NCBI GenBank assembly: GCA_946004305.1
Contig: CAMFZJ010000079.1
Coordinates: 1 to 5,922, forward strand
DNA length: 5,922 nt
From: an uncultured Clostridia bacterium
GTDB lineage: Bacteria > Bacillota > Clostridia > Oscillospirales > Acutalibacteraceae
Reading direction: 5' to 3'
A model generated the notes under the pieces. That model was not told the origin of the DNA, made no database searches, and saw nothing but the letters and a program-made list of their open reading frames with translations. Below, piece by piece: positions 1 through 5,878 of this stretch; position 1 is the stretch's first letter, and every line of letters starts with the position of its first letter. The position numbers and the translations under genes were made by a program.

Positions 1-46
1 ACCTAACAAAAACAATTATACTTATTTATTGATTTTCACAATAGTC

Positions 47-117
47 GAGTGCCTCGACACCCAATTCGAGCAGAAAGATTGATATTATCAAGTCTTCTTT
101 GCCCGACCGTTTTCCGG
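47..117. repeat. 71-bp intergenic repeat, copy 1
   Basis: This copy matches the segment at 141-211 at 68 of 71 positions with no gaps. It contains a long imperfect hairpin: 70-83 pairs with 87-102 (14 pairs including one G-U) around a 3-nt loop at 84-86, with single-base bulges at 92 and 97. Copy 1 also has TCGAG at 45-49, CTCGA at 53-57 and TCGAG at 66-70, so the middle element can pair with either neighbour. No T-run follows the hairpin, which makes a plain terminator unlikely. A REP/MITE-like dispersed repeat is the best guess; I do not recognise the family. Confidence 0.75.
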
Positions 118-140
118 AAAATTACTACAAAGTAAAAGCA

Positions 141-211
141 GAGTGCCTCCACACCCAATTCCAGCAGAAAGATTGATATTATCAAGTCTTCTTTGCCCCA
201 CCGTTTTCCGG
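141..211. repeat. 71-bp intergenic repeat, copy 2
   Basis: This is a direct repeat of 47-117, offset by 94 bp and separated from it by 23 bp of unrelated AT-rich sequence. The main hairpin is identical (164-177 with 181-196). The three differences, at 150, 162 and 199, are all G in copy 1 and C here, each turning CGA into CCA. They abolish the CTCGA/TCGAG pairings available to copy 1. Its position directly upstream of the hyd promoter may be incidental. Confidence 0.75.
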
Positions 212-249
212 CAATTTCCTATAAATAAAAAACTATATCAGTTTTCCTA

Positions 250-278
250 TTGATTTTTCTGAAAAAGTATGTTAAAAT
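250..278 (+). promoter_or_regulatory. Promoter of the hyd maturation operon
   Basis: TTGATT at 250-255 (-35) and TAAAAT at 273-278 (-10) are separated by the optimal 17 bp, giving a good match to a housekeeping sigma-A promoter. Transcription would begin near 285, leaving a leader of about 120 nt before the first gene. It is the only strong promoter I see ahead of the operon, and the following genes are too closely packed to need their own. Confidence 0.65.
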
Positions 279-289
279 TTTATCATACT
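266..289. promoter_or_regulatory. Palindromic operator candidate over the -10 box (Rex-like core)
   Basis: A 24-bp inverted repeat has arms AGTATG (266-271) and CATACT (284-289) around a TAAAATTTTA centre (273-282). It is symmetric at 22 of 24 positions, with only 272 and 283 breaking it. It covers the -10 box and the probable start site, the classic position for a repressor. Its core at 269-286 matches 11 of the 14 fixed positions of the Rex consensus TTGTTAA-N4-TTAACAA. Rex is the NADH/NAD+-sensing repressor of fermentation and hydrogen genes in many Clostridia. The outer arms go beyond that consensus, so another regulator is possible. AT-rich palindromes also arise by chance, but 12-bp half-sites with one mismatch each are uncommon. 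Confidence 0.45.
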
Positions 290-405
290 GACACTGAAAT
301 ATTACATTGAGGTGAAAGGCTCTACTTTAATATAGAAAATTGTATTGTGTAGCTGTGCCTTTCGGTGCAGCTATTTTTATTTGTGTACAATTTGAAAGGA
401 TAGAT
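285..405 (+). promoter_or_regulatory. Structured 5' leader with attenuator-like hairpin
   Basis: The predicted leader holds a 10-bp stem (350-359 with 364-373, loop TTTC at 360-363, two G-U pairs) followed by a T-rich tract at 374-382, resembling an intrinsic terminator. An outer 8-bp stem (337-344 with 386-393) encloses it and ends just before the ribosome binding site. GAAAGGC at 314-320 can pair with GCCTTTC at 357-363, which would break the hairpin. The ribosome binding site GAAAGG at 394-399 is complementary to the same CCTTTC. These mutually exclusive pairings suggest attenuation or translational control. I do not recognise a known riboswitch class. Confidence 0.4.
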
Positions 406-669
406 ATGGAAACAAGAGTTGCTGCTATAAGCATTATTCTGGAAAGCCCTGAGTCAGTCCCTATGGTAAATGATATTCTCAGCAAATACAACCAATACGT
501 TGTAGGCAGAATGGGAATCCCATATAAGCAAAGAGGGCTTTCAATTATCAGCATTGTCATTGACGCACCCCAGGACGTTATTTCTACAATGTCCGGCAAG
601 CTGGGAAAACTACAGGGAGTAAGTGCAAAAGCCACTTACTCAAAGTATATATTCGGTGCCGATGAATAG
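406..669 (+). CDS. TM1266-family putative iron-only hydrogenase system regulator
   Basis: This small protein of 87 residues has an ACT-like ferredoxin-like fold and belongs to the TM1266 family, annotated as a putative regulator of the iron-only hydrogenase system. Its ligand and mechanism are not established. The visible pattern is beta-alpha-beta-beta-alpha-beta: strand 4-13, helix 19-30, strands 31-38 and 45-54, helix 56-68, strand 71-81, with the conserved-looking GRMGIPY turn at 34-40. There is no DNA-binding helix-turn-helix, so any regulatory role may be through ligand or protein binding. The ATG at 406 is preferred because GAAAGGA (394-400) sits 5 nt before it and the length fits the family. 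An in-frame TTG at 340 would add 22 residues encoded by the leader hairpin and is unlikely. The stop overlaps the hydE start by 8 nt, implying translational coupling. Confidence 0.85.
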   Translation: METRVAAISIILESPESVPMVNDILSKYNQYVVGRMGIPYKQRGLSIISIVIDAPQDVISTMSGKLGKLQGVSAKATYSKYIFGADE

Positions 670-1705
670 ACTTGTTGATAAGCTTGAAAAGGAAAAAATC
701 TTAACTAAAGCCCAGTTTGTTCAGCTTATAAATTGTGATGAAACCACAAGAAAGTATCTTGCTGAAAGGGCTGACAAAATACGAATAGAAAACTACGGCA
801 AGAACATTTATATTCGCGGGCTCATCGAGTTTTCAAACTACTGCAAACAGGATTGCTACTACTGCGGTATAAGAAAAAGCAACACAGAATGTCCCAGATA
901 CAGGCTTAGCTTTCAGGATATTATGGCTTGCTGTAAGGAAGGCTATGACCTTGGATTTCGCACCTTTGTACTCCAAGGAGGAGAGGACCCTTACTTTACT
1001 GATGACAGACTGTGTGAAATTATTTGTGCAATCCGTACAAACTACCCTGACTGTGCAATAACCCTTTCCCTTGGTGAAAAATCAAAGGAAAGCTATAAGA
1101 GGTTTTTTGACTGTGGAGCTGACAGATATCTACTTCGTCATGAAACTGCAAACAAGGAGCATTTTCAAAAGCTTCATCCTCAAAAGCAAACCTACGAAAG
1201 CAGAATGGAATGTCTTAGAGCATTAAAAGAAATAGGCTATCAGGTAGGCTGTGGTTTTATGGTAGGCTCCCCCTATCAGACTGCGGAAAATCTTGCAGAG
1301 GATTTGCTGTTTATAAAAGAGCTTAATCCCCAAATGGTAGGAATTGGGCCCTTTATCCCCCACTCACAAACCCCTTTCAAAGACTTTTCCCAAGGCAGTC
1401 TTGATACAACATTAAAAATGCTTTCCATAATAAGACTTATGCTGCCAAAGGTACTATTGCCTGCAACAACAGCTTTGGCAACAATTGATTCAAAGGGCAG
1501 AGAAAAAGGCATTTTGGCAGGGGCGAATGTTGTAATGCCGAATCTTTCCCCTGTTTCTGTAAGAAAAAAATATCAGCTTTATGACAACAAGGTCTGCACA
1601 GGTGATGAATCGGCTCAATGCAGACGCTGTCTTGAAGGAAGAATTAACTCTATTGGCTGCAAAATTGTAACTGACCGTGGCGATAGTAAAAATACTACAA
1701 ATTAA
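662..1705 (+). CDS. hydE: [FeFe]-hydrogenase maturase HydE (radical SAM)
   Basis: HydE is a cytoplasmic radical SAM enzyme that processes the HydG-derived iron-cysteine synthon on the route to the diiron subcluster of [FeFe]-hydrogenase. The 347-residue product has the usual family length. The radical SAM CX3CX2C motif is C61, C65, C68 (NYCKQDCYYCG), with the SAM-binding GGED at 106-109 in the TIM barrel. A second Cys set near the C-terminus, C312-X7-C320-X2-C323, matches the optional second-cluster site of Thermotoga HydE. The ATG at 662 gives the family-like start MNRLVDKLEKEK and overlaps the previous gene's stop by 8 nt. It has no clear ribosome binding site of its own, so coupled translation is likely. 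The in-frame GTG at 623 would add 13 unlike residues, and its GGGAG lies only 3 nt away, too close. The related radical SAM enzymes BioB and PylB are less likely given the hydG and hydF neighbours. Confidence 0.95.
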   Translation: MNRLVDKLEKEKILTKAQFVQLINCDETTRKYLAERADKIRIENYGKNIYIRGLIEFSNYCKQDCYYCGIRKSNTECPRYRLSFQDIMACCKEGYDLGFRTFVLQGGEDPYFTDDRLCEIICAIRTNYPDCAITLSLGEKSKESYKRFFDCGADRYLLRHETANKEHFQKLHPQKQTYESRMECLRALKEIGYQVGCGFMVGSPYQTAENLAEDLLFIKELNPQMVGIGPFIPHSQTPFKDFSQGSLDTTLKMLSIIRLMLPKVLLPATTALATIDSKGREKGILAGANVVMPNLSPVSVRKKYQLYDNKVCTGDESAQCRRCLEGRINSIGCKIVTDRGDSKNTTN

Positions 1706-1706
1706 A

Positions 1707-1713
1707 AAGGAAG
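1707..1713 (+). promoter_or_regulatory. hydG ribosome binding site
   Basis: AAGGAAG begins 2 nt after the hydE stop codon (1703-1705) and lies 7 nt before the hydG ATG. The 15-nt hydE-hydG gap leaves no room for a separate promoter. Confidence 0.75.
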
Positions 1714-1720
1714 TTTAGAA

Positions 1721-3136
1721 ATGTATAATCCAAAATCATTAAAAGCAGAGGAATTTATTGACCATCAGGAAATTCTGGACACTCTGGAATATGCTGACAA
1801 AAACAAGGATAATTTTGAATTAATCGACAGCCTTCTTGAAAAGGCAGCTAAGCTTAAAGGACTTACCCACAGAGAAGCCTCTGTGCTTTTAGCCTGTGAA
1901 GACGAAAGCAGAATCAAAAAAATGTATGACCTTGCAGAGCAGATTAAAAAGGATTTTTACGGCAATCGTATTGTAATGTTTGCTCCCCTGTACCTTTCTA
2001 ACTACTGCGTAAACGGCTGTGTTTACTGTCCTTATCATCTTAAAAACAAGCATATCTGCCGTAAAAAGCTTACTCAGGAGGAAATCAAAAACGAGGTTAT
2101 CGCACTTCAGGATATGGGACACAAAAGGCTTGCAATTGAGGCAGGCGAGGACCCTGTAAACAATCCTATTGAGTATATTATTGAGTCAATCAAAACTATC
2201 TACAGTATCAAGCACAAAAACGGTGCTATCAGACGTGTAAACGTGAACATTGCCGCTACTACAGTTGAAAACTATCGCAAGCTTAAGGAAGCTGAAATCG
2301 GTACATATATCCTGTTTCAGGAAACTTACCACAAGGAAAGCTACGAAAAGCTCCACCCCACAGGACCAAAGCACAACTACGCTTACCATACTGAGGCTAT
2401 GGACAGAGCTATGGAAGGCGGTATTGATGATGTAGGTCTTGGCGTGCTTTTTGGGCTGGAATTATACAGATATGAATTTGCCGGACTTCTTATGCACGCC
2501 GAACACCTTGAGGCTGTTCACGGAGTAGGCCCTCACACAATCAGCGTGCCTCGTATAAAACGTGCTGATGATATTGACCCTGATGTTTTTGACAACGGTA
2601 TTGATGACGAAACTTTCGCAAAAATCTGTGCATTAATCAGAATTTGTGTACCATACACAGGTATGATTATTTCAACACGAGAGAGCAAAGAGGTGCGTGA
2701 AAAGGTAATCAGACTGGGTGTATCACAAATCAGCGGTGCTTCCCGTACATCTGTAGGAGGATATGCTGAGGGCGGTGAAGAAGAAAACAGTCAGCAGTTT
2801 GACGTGTCTGACCAAAGAACTCTTGACGAGGTTGTGTCCTGGCTTATGGACATTGGCTACATTCCATCATTCTGCACAGCCTGTTATCGTGAGGGACGTA
2901 CCGGCGATAGGTTTATGACCCTTTGCAAAAACAGACAAATCCAAAACTGCTGTCACCCTAATGCACTTATGACACTTAAAGAATTTCTTATGGACTATGC
3001 AAGCGACCGCACTAAACAAATCGGTGAAAAACTGATTTTACAGGAGCTTGATAATATTCCAAACGAAAAGGTCAGACAGCTTTGCAAGGAGCATCTTGTT
3101 GATATAGAACACAACAAGCGAGATTTCAGATTTTAG
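1721..3136 (+). CDS. hydG: [FeFe]-hydrogenase maturase HydG (radical SAM tyrosine lyase)
   Basis: HydG cleaves tyrosine to p-cresol and dehydroglycine, then makes CO and cyanide and releases an Fe(CO)2(CN) cysteine synthon used to build the H-cluster diiron site. The 471-residue product has the full family length. The N-terminal radical SAM motif CX3CX2C is C96, C100, C103 (NYCVNGCVYCPYH), followed by the AGED loop at 141-144. The conserved PHTISVPR block at 271-278 includes H272, possibly the ligand of the auxiliary dangler iron. The C-terminal auxiliary cluster motif CX2CX22C is C385, C388, C411, in the typical CTACYREGRTGDRF and CHPNA contexts. This auxiliary motif separates HydG from the related thiamine enzyme ThiH. 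The gene looks intact, with an AAGGAAG ribosome binding site upstream. There is no aspartate ammonia-lyase gene between hydE and hydG, as some relatives have. Confidence 0.97.
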   Translation: MYNPKSLKAEEFIDHQEILDTLEYADKNKDNFELIDSLLEKAAKLKGLTHREASVLLACEDESRIKKMYDLAEQIKKDFYGNRIVMFAPLYLSNYCVNGCVYCPYHLKNKHICRKKLTQEEIKNEVIALQDMGHKRLAIEAGEDPVNNPIEYIIESIKTIYSIKHKNGAIRRVNVNIAATTVENYRKLKEAEIGTYILFQETYHKESYEKLHPTGPKHNYAYHTEAMDRAMEGGIDDVGLGVLFGLELYRYEFAGLLMHAEHLEAVHGVGPHTISVPRIKRADDIDPDVFDNGIDDETFAKICALIRICVPYTGMIISTRESKEVREKVIRLGVSQISGASRTSVGGYAEGGEEENSQQFDVSDQRTLDEVVSWLMDIGYIPSFCTACYREGRTGDRFMTLCKNRQIQNCCHPNALMTLKEFLMDYASDRTKQIGEKLILQELDNIPNEKVRQLCKEHLVDIEHNKRDFRF

Positions 3137-3141
3137 GAGGT
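3135..3141 (+). promoter_or_regulatory. hydF ribosome binding site overlapping the hydG stop
   Basis: AGGAGGT shares two bases with the hydG TAG stop (3134-3136) and lies 4 nt before the hydF ATG. Terminating ribosomes therefore stop on the hydF initiation region, which should tie hydF translation closely to hydG. Confidence 0.8.
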
Positions 3142-3145
3142 AATT

Positions 3146-4339
3146 ATGACCCTTAACGAAACACCGAGTGCAAACAGACTTCACATTGGCTTTTACGGAA
3201 AACGGAACTCCGGCAAAAGCTCCCTGCTAAACGCATTTACAGGTCAGGAGGTTTCAATAGTTTCCGAGGTTGCAGGTACAACAACTGACCCTGTAAACAA
3301 AGCTATGGAAATTCACGATATCGGCGCTTGCGTGCTTATTGACACAGCAGGCTTTGACGATATTGGAGAGCTGGGAGAAATCAGAGTACAGAAAACCGAA
3401 AAAACTGCTGAAAAAACCGATATTGCAATTGTGCTTTTTTCGGGGGATGATATTACCCTTGAAACCAGATGGTATAACTTTTTCAAAAGCAAAAACATTC
3501 CTGTGCTCCCGGTAGTCAGCAAGGCTGATTTGCTTATTAACGGCAGCGCCTACACAGTTATGGTTGAAAGCAAAATCGGTACAAAACCAATTCTTGTAAG
3601 CTCTGTTGACAAAAGCGGAATCGACAGACTTAAAGAGGAGCTTATCAGGCTTATTCCGTCAGATTATAACTCTCCTACAATCACAGGCTCCCTTTGCGAG
3701 GACAACGACCTTGTATTACTGGTTATGCCACAGGATATTCAGGCTCCAAAGGGCAGACTTATTCTTCCTCAGGTTCAGACTATCAGAGAGCTTCTGGATA
3801 AAAAATGTCTGGTAATGAGCTGTACGACAGATAAGTTTACTGAGTCCTTAAAAGCACTTTCAAAGGAGCCGAAGCTTATTATTACTGACTCACAGGTTTT
3901 TGATTTTGTGTATAAAAACAAGCCTGCAAGCAGTATGCTCACAAGCTTTTCTGTTTTATTCGCCGCATATAAAGGGGATATTAAATACTACGTTGAGGGT
4001 GCAAAAGCAATCGACAAGCTAAATGAAAACAGCAAGGTTCTTATTGCAGAATGTTGCACTCACGCTCCTTTAAGCGAAGATATAGGCAGAGAAAAAATCC
4101 CAAGACTTTTAAGAAAACGTGCCGGAGAAAATATTACTATTGATATGGTATCAGGCACAGATTTTCCTGATGACTTAAGGGGATATGATTTAGTTATTCA
4201 ATGCGGGGGATGTATGTTTAACCGCAAGTACATACTAAGCCGTATCGAAAAAGCCAAAGCGCAAAAAATTCCTATGACAAACTACGGCGTTACAATCGCC
4301 CACATTACCGGGATTCTTCCTAATATCTCAACCCCATAA
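3146..4339 (+). CDS. hydF: [FeFe]-hydrogenase maturation GTPase/scaffold HydF
   Basis: HydF binds a [4Fe-4S] cluster, serves as scaffold for the 2Fe subcluster and transfers it to apo-HydA; its GTPase domain modulates this exchange. The product is 397 residues, normal for the family. The N-terminal GTPase domain (about 12-172) shows G1 GKRNSGKS at 18-25, G2 in GTTTDP at 44-49, G3 DTAG at 66-69 and a G4-position SKAD at 125-128 in place of canonical NKxD. A middle dimerisation region (about 180-270) is followed by the cluster domain with CTH at 304-306 and CGGC at 353-356. The family pattern is CXH-X46-53-HCXXC; here C304, C353 and C356 are present, but the second His position is Q352. Translation starts at ATG 3146, 4 nt after AGGAGGT. 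It is the last operon gene, followed by a terminator. Confidence 0.95.
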   Translation: MTLNETPSANRLHIGFYGKRNSGKSSLLNAFTGQEVSIVSEVAGTTTDPVNKAMEIHDIGACVLIDTAGFDDIGELGEIRVQKTEKTAEKTDIAIVLFSGDDITLETRWYNFFKSKNIPVLPVVSKADLLINGSAYTVMVESKIGTKPILVSSVDKSGIDRLKEELIRLIPSDYNSPTITGSLCEDNDLVLLVMPQDIQAPKGRLILPQVQTIRELLDKKCLVMSCTTDKFTESLKALSKEPKLIITDSQVFDFVYKNKPASSMLTSFSVLFAAYKGDIKYYVEGAKAIDKLNENSKVLIAECCTHAPLSEDIGREKIPRLLRKRAGENITIDMVSGTDFPDDLRGYDLVIQCGGCMFNRKYILSRIEKAKAQKIPMTNYGVTIAHITGILPNISTP

Positions 4340-4381
4340 AGTTTGAAACAATATAACAGATTCCGGTAAACCCTAAACACA

Positions 4382-4407
4382 AAAAGCTCTCCTGTTGGAG
4401 AGCTTTT
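4382..4407. terminator. Intrinsic terminator, probably bidirectional
   Basis: A perfect 11-bp stem (4382-4392 with 4397-4407) closes a TGTT loop. On the plus strand the stem ends in TTTT followed by GTTGT, 43 nt after the hydF stop. On the minus strand the run is TTTTTGTGTTT, about 70 nt after the stop of the convergent gene. One hairpin between converging genes with U-rich tails both ways fits shared termination. Confidence 0.85.
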
Positions 4408-4479
4408 GTTGTATCTGAATATCTTATTTCTAAATTCAGGCAAACGCACAAATATGGTATTCTTGCCGAAAACTTTTCT

Positions 4480-5778
4480 TTATTCTGTTACTCTTACCCT
4501 GAATTTAGTTGTTACTGTTGCCACGGTCTGTTTTGTAAATCCTATTTTTGCCTTTATTTTTACCTCTACAGACACAGTTGCAACACCTGGAGCCACTGCT
4601 GTAATAACTCCTTTTTCATCAATTGTAACAACATTTAGGTTATCAGACGTAAAGGTCGTATCAATTGAAACACCTGTCTCCTCCATTTCATTAGTTGCAT
4701 CTCCCAAATAGGAGTCTAAATTCAAAATAGAGGAATCGGTTTCCCCAACCTTCATAGTAAGGTCTGCATCGTCAAATTTTATAGAAACTACGCCGCTCTT
4801 GAAGAATGTACCAAAACCGGTGCCGTCAGCCTCAACTTCAATGTAGTAGTTATAGGTTTCTCCCAATACTACGTCCTTGTCTGTGTACTTAGGCATCATC
4901 ATCTGTTCATTTATTTCTTTTTCGCTTATACCCAATGCCACCATTAATGTCTTGTAATAATCAGAATACTCAACATTAACAGGCACACCTTTTTCAGCAG
5001 TTGCCGGATTAACCTCAGCTATTTTCTTATATGTCTTACTGTTTCCGACACTGCGGTAAATCTTGTAGTTCTTATAATCCGTTGCATTTGGTAAATATAA
5101 GCAAACGGCCTTGTAATCCTCGCTCATTCTAGCCAAAAACTGTACGCTCTCAACATAGTCAATCTTCTTGGAAGCTGAGCTATAATCACTTTTTGAAGAA
5201 CCGTTTACAGCCTTTACCTTATACTTATAGGAAGCGCCTGAAGAAACGCTTGTATCTGAATATTTATTGGAAGATACTGTATCAATCTTCTTGTAAGAAC
5301 CGGTTTTAGAGCCATTTACCTTTGCACGATAAACCTCATACTTCTTTGCGGCGGTTGACTTATTCCAAGTGATTTTTATATTATAATCATCTGAATTAGC
5401 CTTAACCTTTATACCGGTAGGTGCCTTAAGGCGAACTATTGTCTTTGACGCTGCGGCAGATGCAGAACCTCTGTATGCTGTTACTGTATATTGATATTTT
5501 TTGCCTGTCTTTGCCTTTTTATCAGTAAAGGAGCCGGCTTTAGCAGACTTAACTGTCTTGATAACAGAGGCTTTTTTTGCTGTTGAAAGTTTTCTTGATA
5601 TTACATACTTTTTAGCTCCGCCGGCTTTTTTCCAGCTGATTTTAACTCCTTTTGAGGTATTGCTCAATGTTACTTTCGGAGCTTTTACCGTTGCAGCAGA
5701 AACCGTTACAACAGCCATTGTTGACATAAGCATCATAACTGCTAAGGCAGTACATAATAATTTCTTTAAAGTTTTCAT
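4480..5778 (-). CDS. Secreted fibronectin type III / bacterial Ig-like (Big_2-like) repeat protein
   Basis: This is a 432-residue exported protein of unknown specific function. A Sec signal peptide is clear: KTLKK, a hydrophobic core at 7-25 and a VSA-A cleavage site near 28/29. Two FN3-like repeats follow at about 33-117 and 118-208, each with a core W (W49, W138) and the YxIxRK/YEVYRA and YKYKVKA strands. A third, divergent FN3-like unit (about 209-336) is split by an insert around 270-298. The end (about 337-432) resembles a Big_2 Ig-like domain, with DEKGVITAVAPGVATVSV at 387-404. The FN3 part is very Lys- and Ser-rich, whereas the C-terminal half is acidic. I see no LPXTG, SLH, dockerin or catalytic domain, so it may be released or wall-associated by charge. 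A strong AGGAGG supports the start. It converges on the hyd operon and shows no functional link to it. Confidence 0.85.
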   Translation of the reverse strand: MKTLKKLLCTALAVMMLMSTMAVVTVSAATVKAPKVTLSNTSKGVKISWKKAGGAKKYVISRKLSTAKKASVIKTVKSAKAGSFTDKKAKTGKKYQYTVTAYRGSASAAASKTIVRLKAPTGIKVKANSDDYNIKITWNKSTAAKKYEVYRAKVNGSKTGSYKKIDTVSSNKYSDTSVSSGASYKYKVKAVNGSSKSDYSSASKKIDYVESVQFLARMSEDYKAVCLYLPNATDYKNYKIYRSVGNSKTYKKIAEVNPATAEKGVPVNVEYSDYYKTLMVALGISEKEINEQMMMPKYTDKDVVLGETYNYYIEVEADGTGFGTFFKSGVVSIKFDDADLTMKVGETDSSILNLDSYLGDATNEMEETGVSIDTTFTSDNLNVVTIDEKGVITAVAPGVATVSVEVKIKAKIGFTKQTVATVTTKFRVRVTE

Positions 5779-5781
5779 AAT

Positions 5782-5789
5782 CTCCTCCT
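5782..5789 (-). promoter_or_regulatory. Ribosome binding site of the secreted-protein gene
   Basis: Read on the minus strand, AGGAGGAG lies 3 to 6 nt before the ATG, depending on which AGGAG register is used. It fixes the start that gives a proper signal peptide. Confidence 0.8.
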
Positions 5790-5799
5790 ATAAAATACT

Positions 5800-5846
5800 C
5801 ACTAAGCACTACGGTCTTAGATTAATTATTCTACCGCAACTTAGTG
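5800..5846 (-). promoter_or_regulatory. Inverted repeat in the 5' leader of the secreted-protein gene
   Basis: CACTAAG at 5800-5806 is complementary to CTTAGTG at 5840-5846, and CGGT at 5812-5815 to ACCG at 5833-5836, with an A/T-rich near-palindrome between (5818-5833). The transcribed leader could fold into a long interrupted hairpin just upstream of the ribosome binding site. It lacks a T-run, so mRNA stabilisation or an operator is as plausible as attenuation. Confidence 0.4.
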
Positions 5847-5860
5847 TATGGATTGTTATG

Positions 5861-5869
5861 ATTATACCA
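5861..5869 (-). promoter_or_regulatory. Extended -10 promoter element for the secreted-protein gene
   Basis: On the minus strand this reads TGGTATAAT: a perfect TATAAT at 5861-5866 with the TGn extension. Transcription would start near 5855, giving a leader of about 77 nt. The -35 box would fall around 5884-5889, inside the adapter, so the true one is missing from this contig. Confidence 0.6.
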
Positions 5870-5878
5870 CTTAGAATT

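Larger units (their letters stand above)
1..249. other. Gene-free upstream region
   Basis: I find no credible coding sequence on either strand between the window start and the hyd promoter. The stretch is AT-rich and contains two copies of a 71-bp repeat (listed separately), with AT-rich spacer between and after them. Whatever gene lies further upstream is outside the window. Confidence 0.7.

Noticed and set aside
47..211. CRISPR array or phage attachment site
   Set aside because: There are only two copies, the 71-bp repeat is far longer than CRISPR repeats, the 23-bp spacer is AT-rich, and no cas gene, integrase or tRNA is present.
340..405. N-terminal extension of the regulator from a TTG at 340 (22 extra residues)
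   Set aside because: The extension is encoded by the leader hairpin, has no ribosome binding site before the TTG, and exceeds the family length. The ATG at 406 has GAAAGGA at good spacing.
327..635. 102-codon open frame on the minus strand over the leader and regulator gene
   Set aside because: It is a shadow of the recognised plus-strand gene, with no ribosome binding site and no recognisable family.
4415..4439. Second terminator (CTGAAT...ATTCAG inverted repeat)
   Set aside because: It has only 6 AT-rich base pairs around a 13-nt loop and no T-run; the perfect 11-bp hairpin at 4382-4407 already explains termination.
5737..5754. Lipoprotein signal (Cys at residue 9 of the secreted protein)
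   Set aside because: The Cys lies before the hydrophobic core rather than after it and LLC does not fit a lipobox. The VSA-A site near residue 28 indicates an ordinary signal peptidase I substrate.
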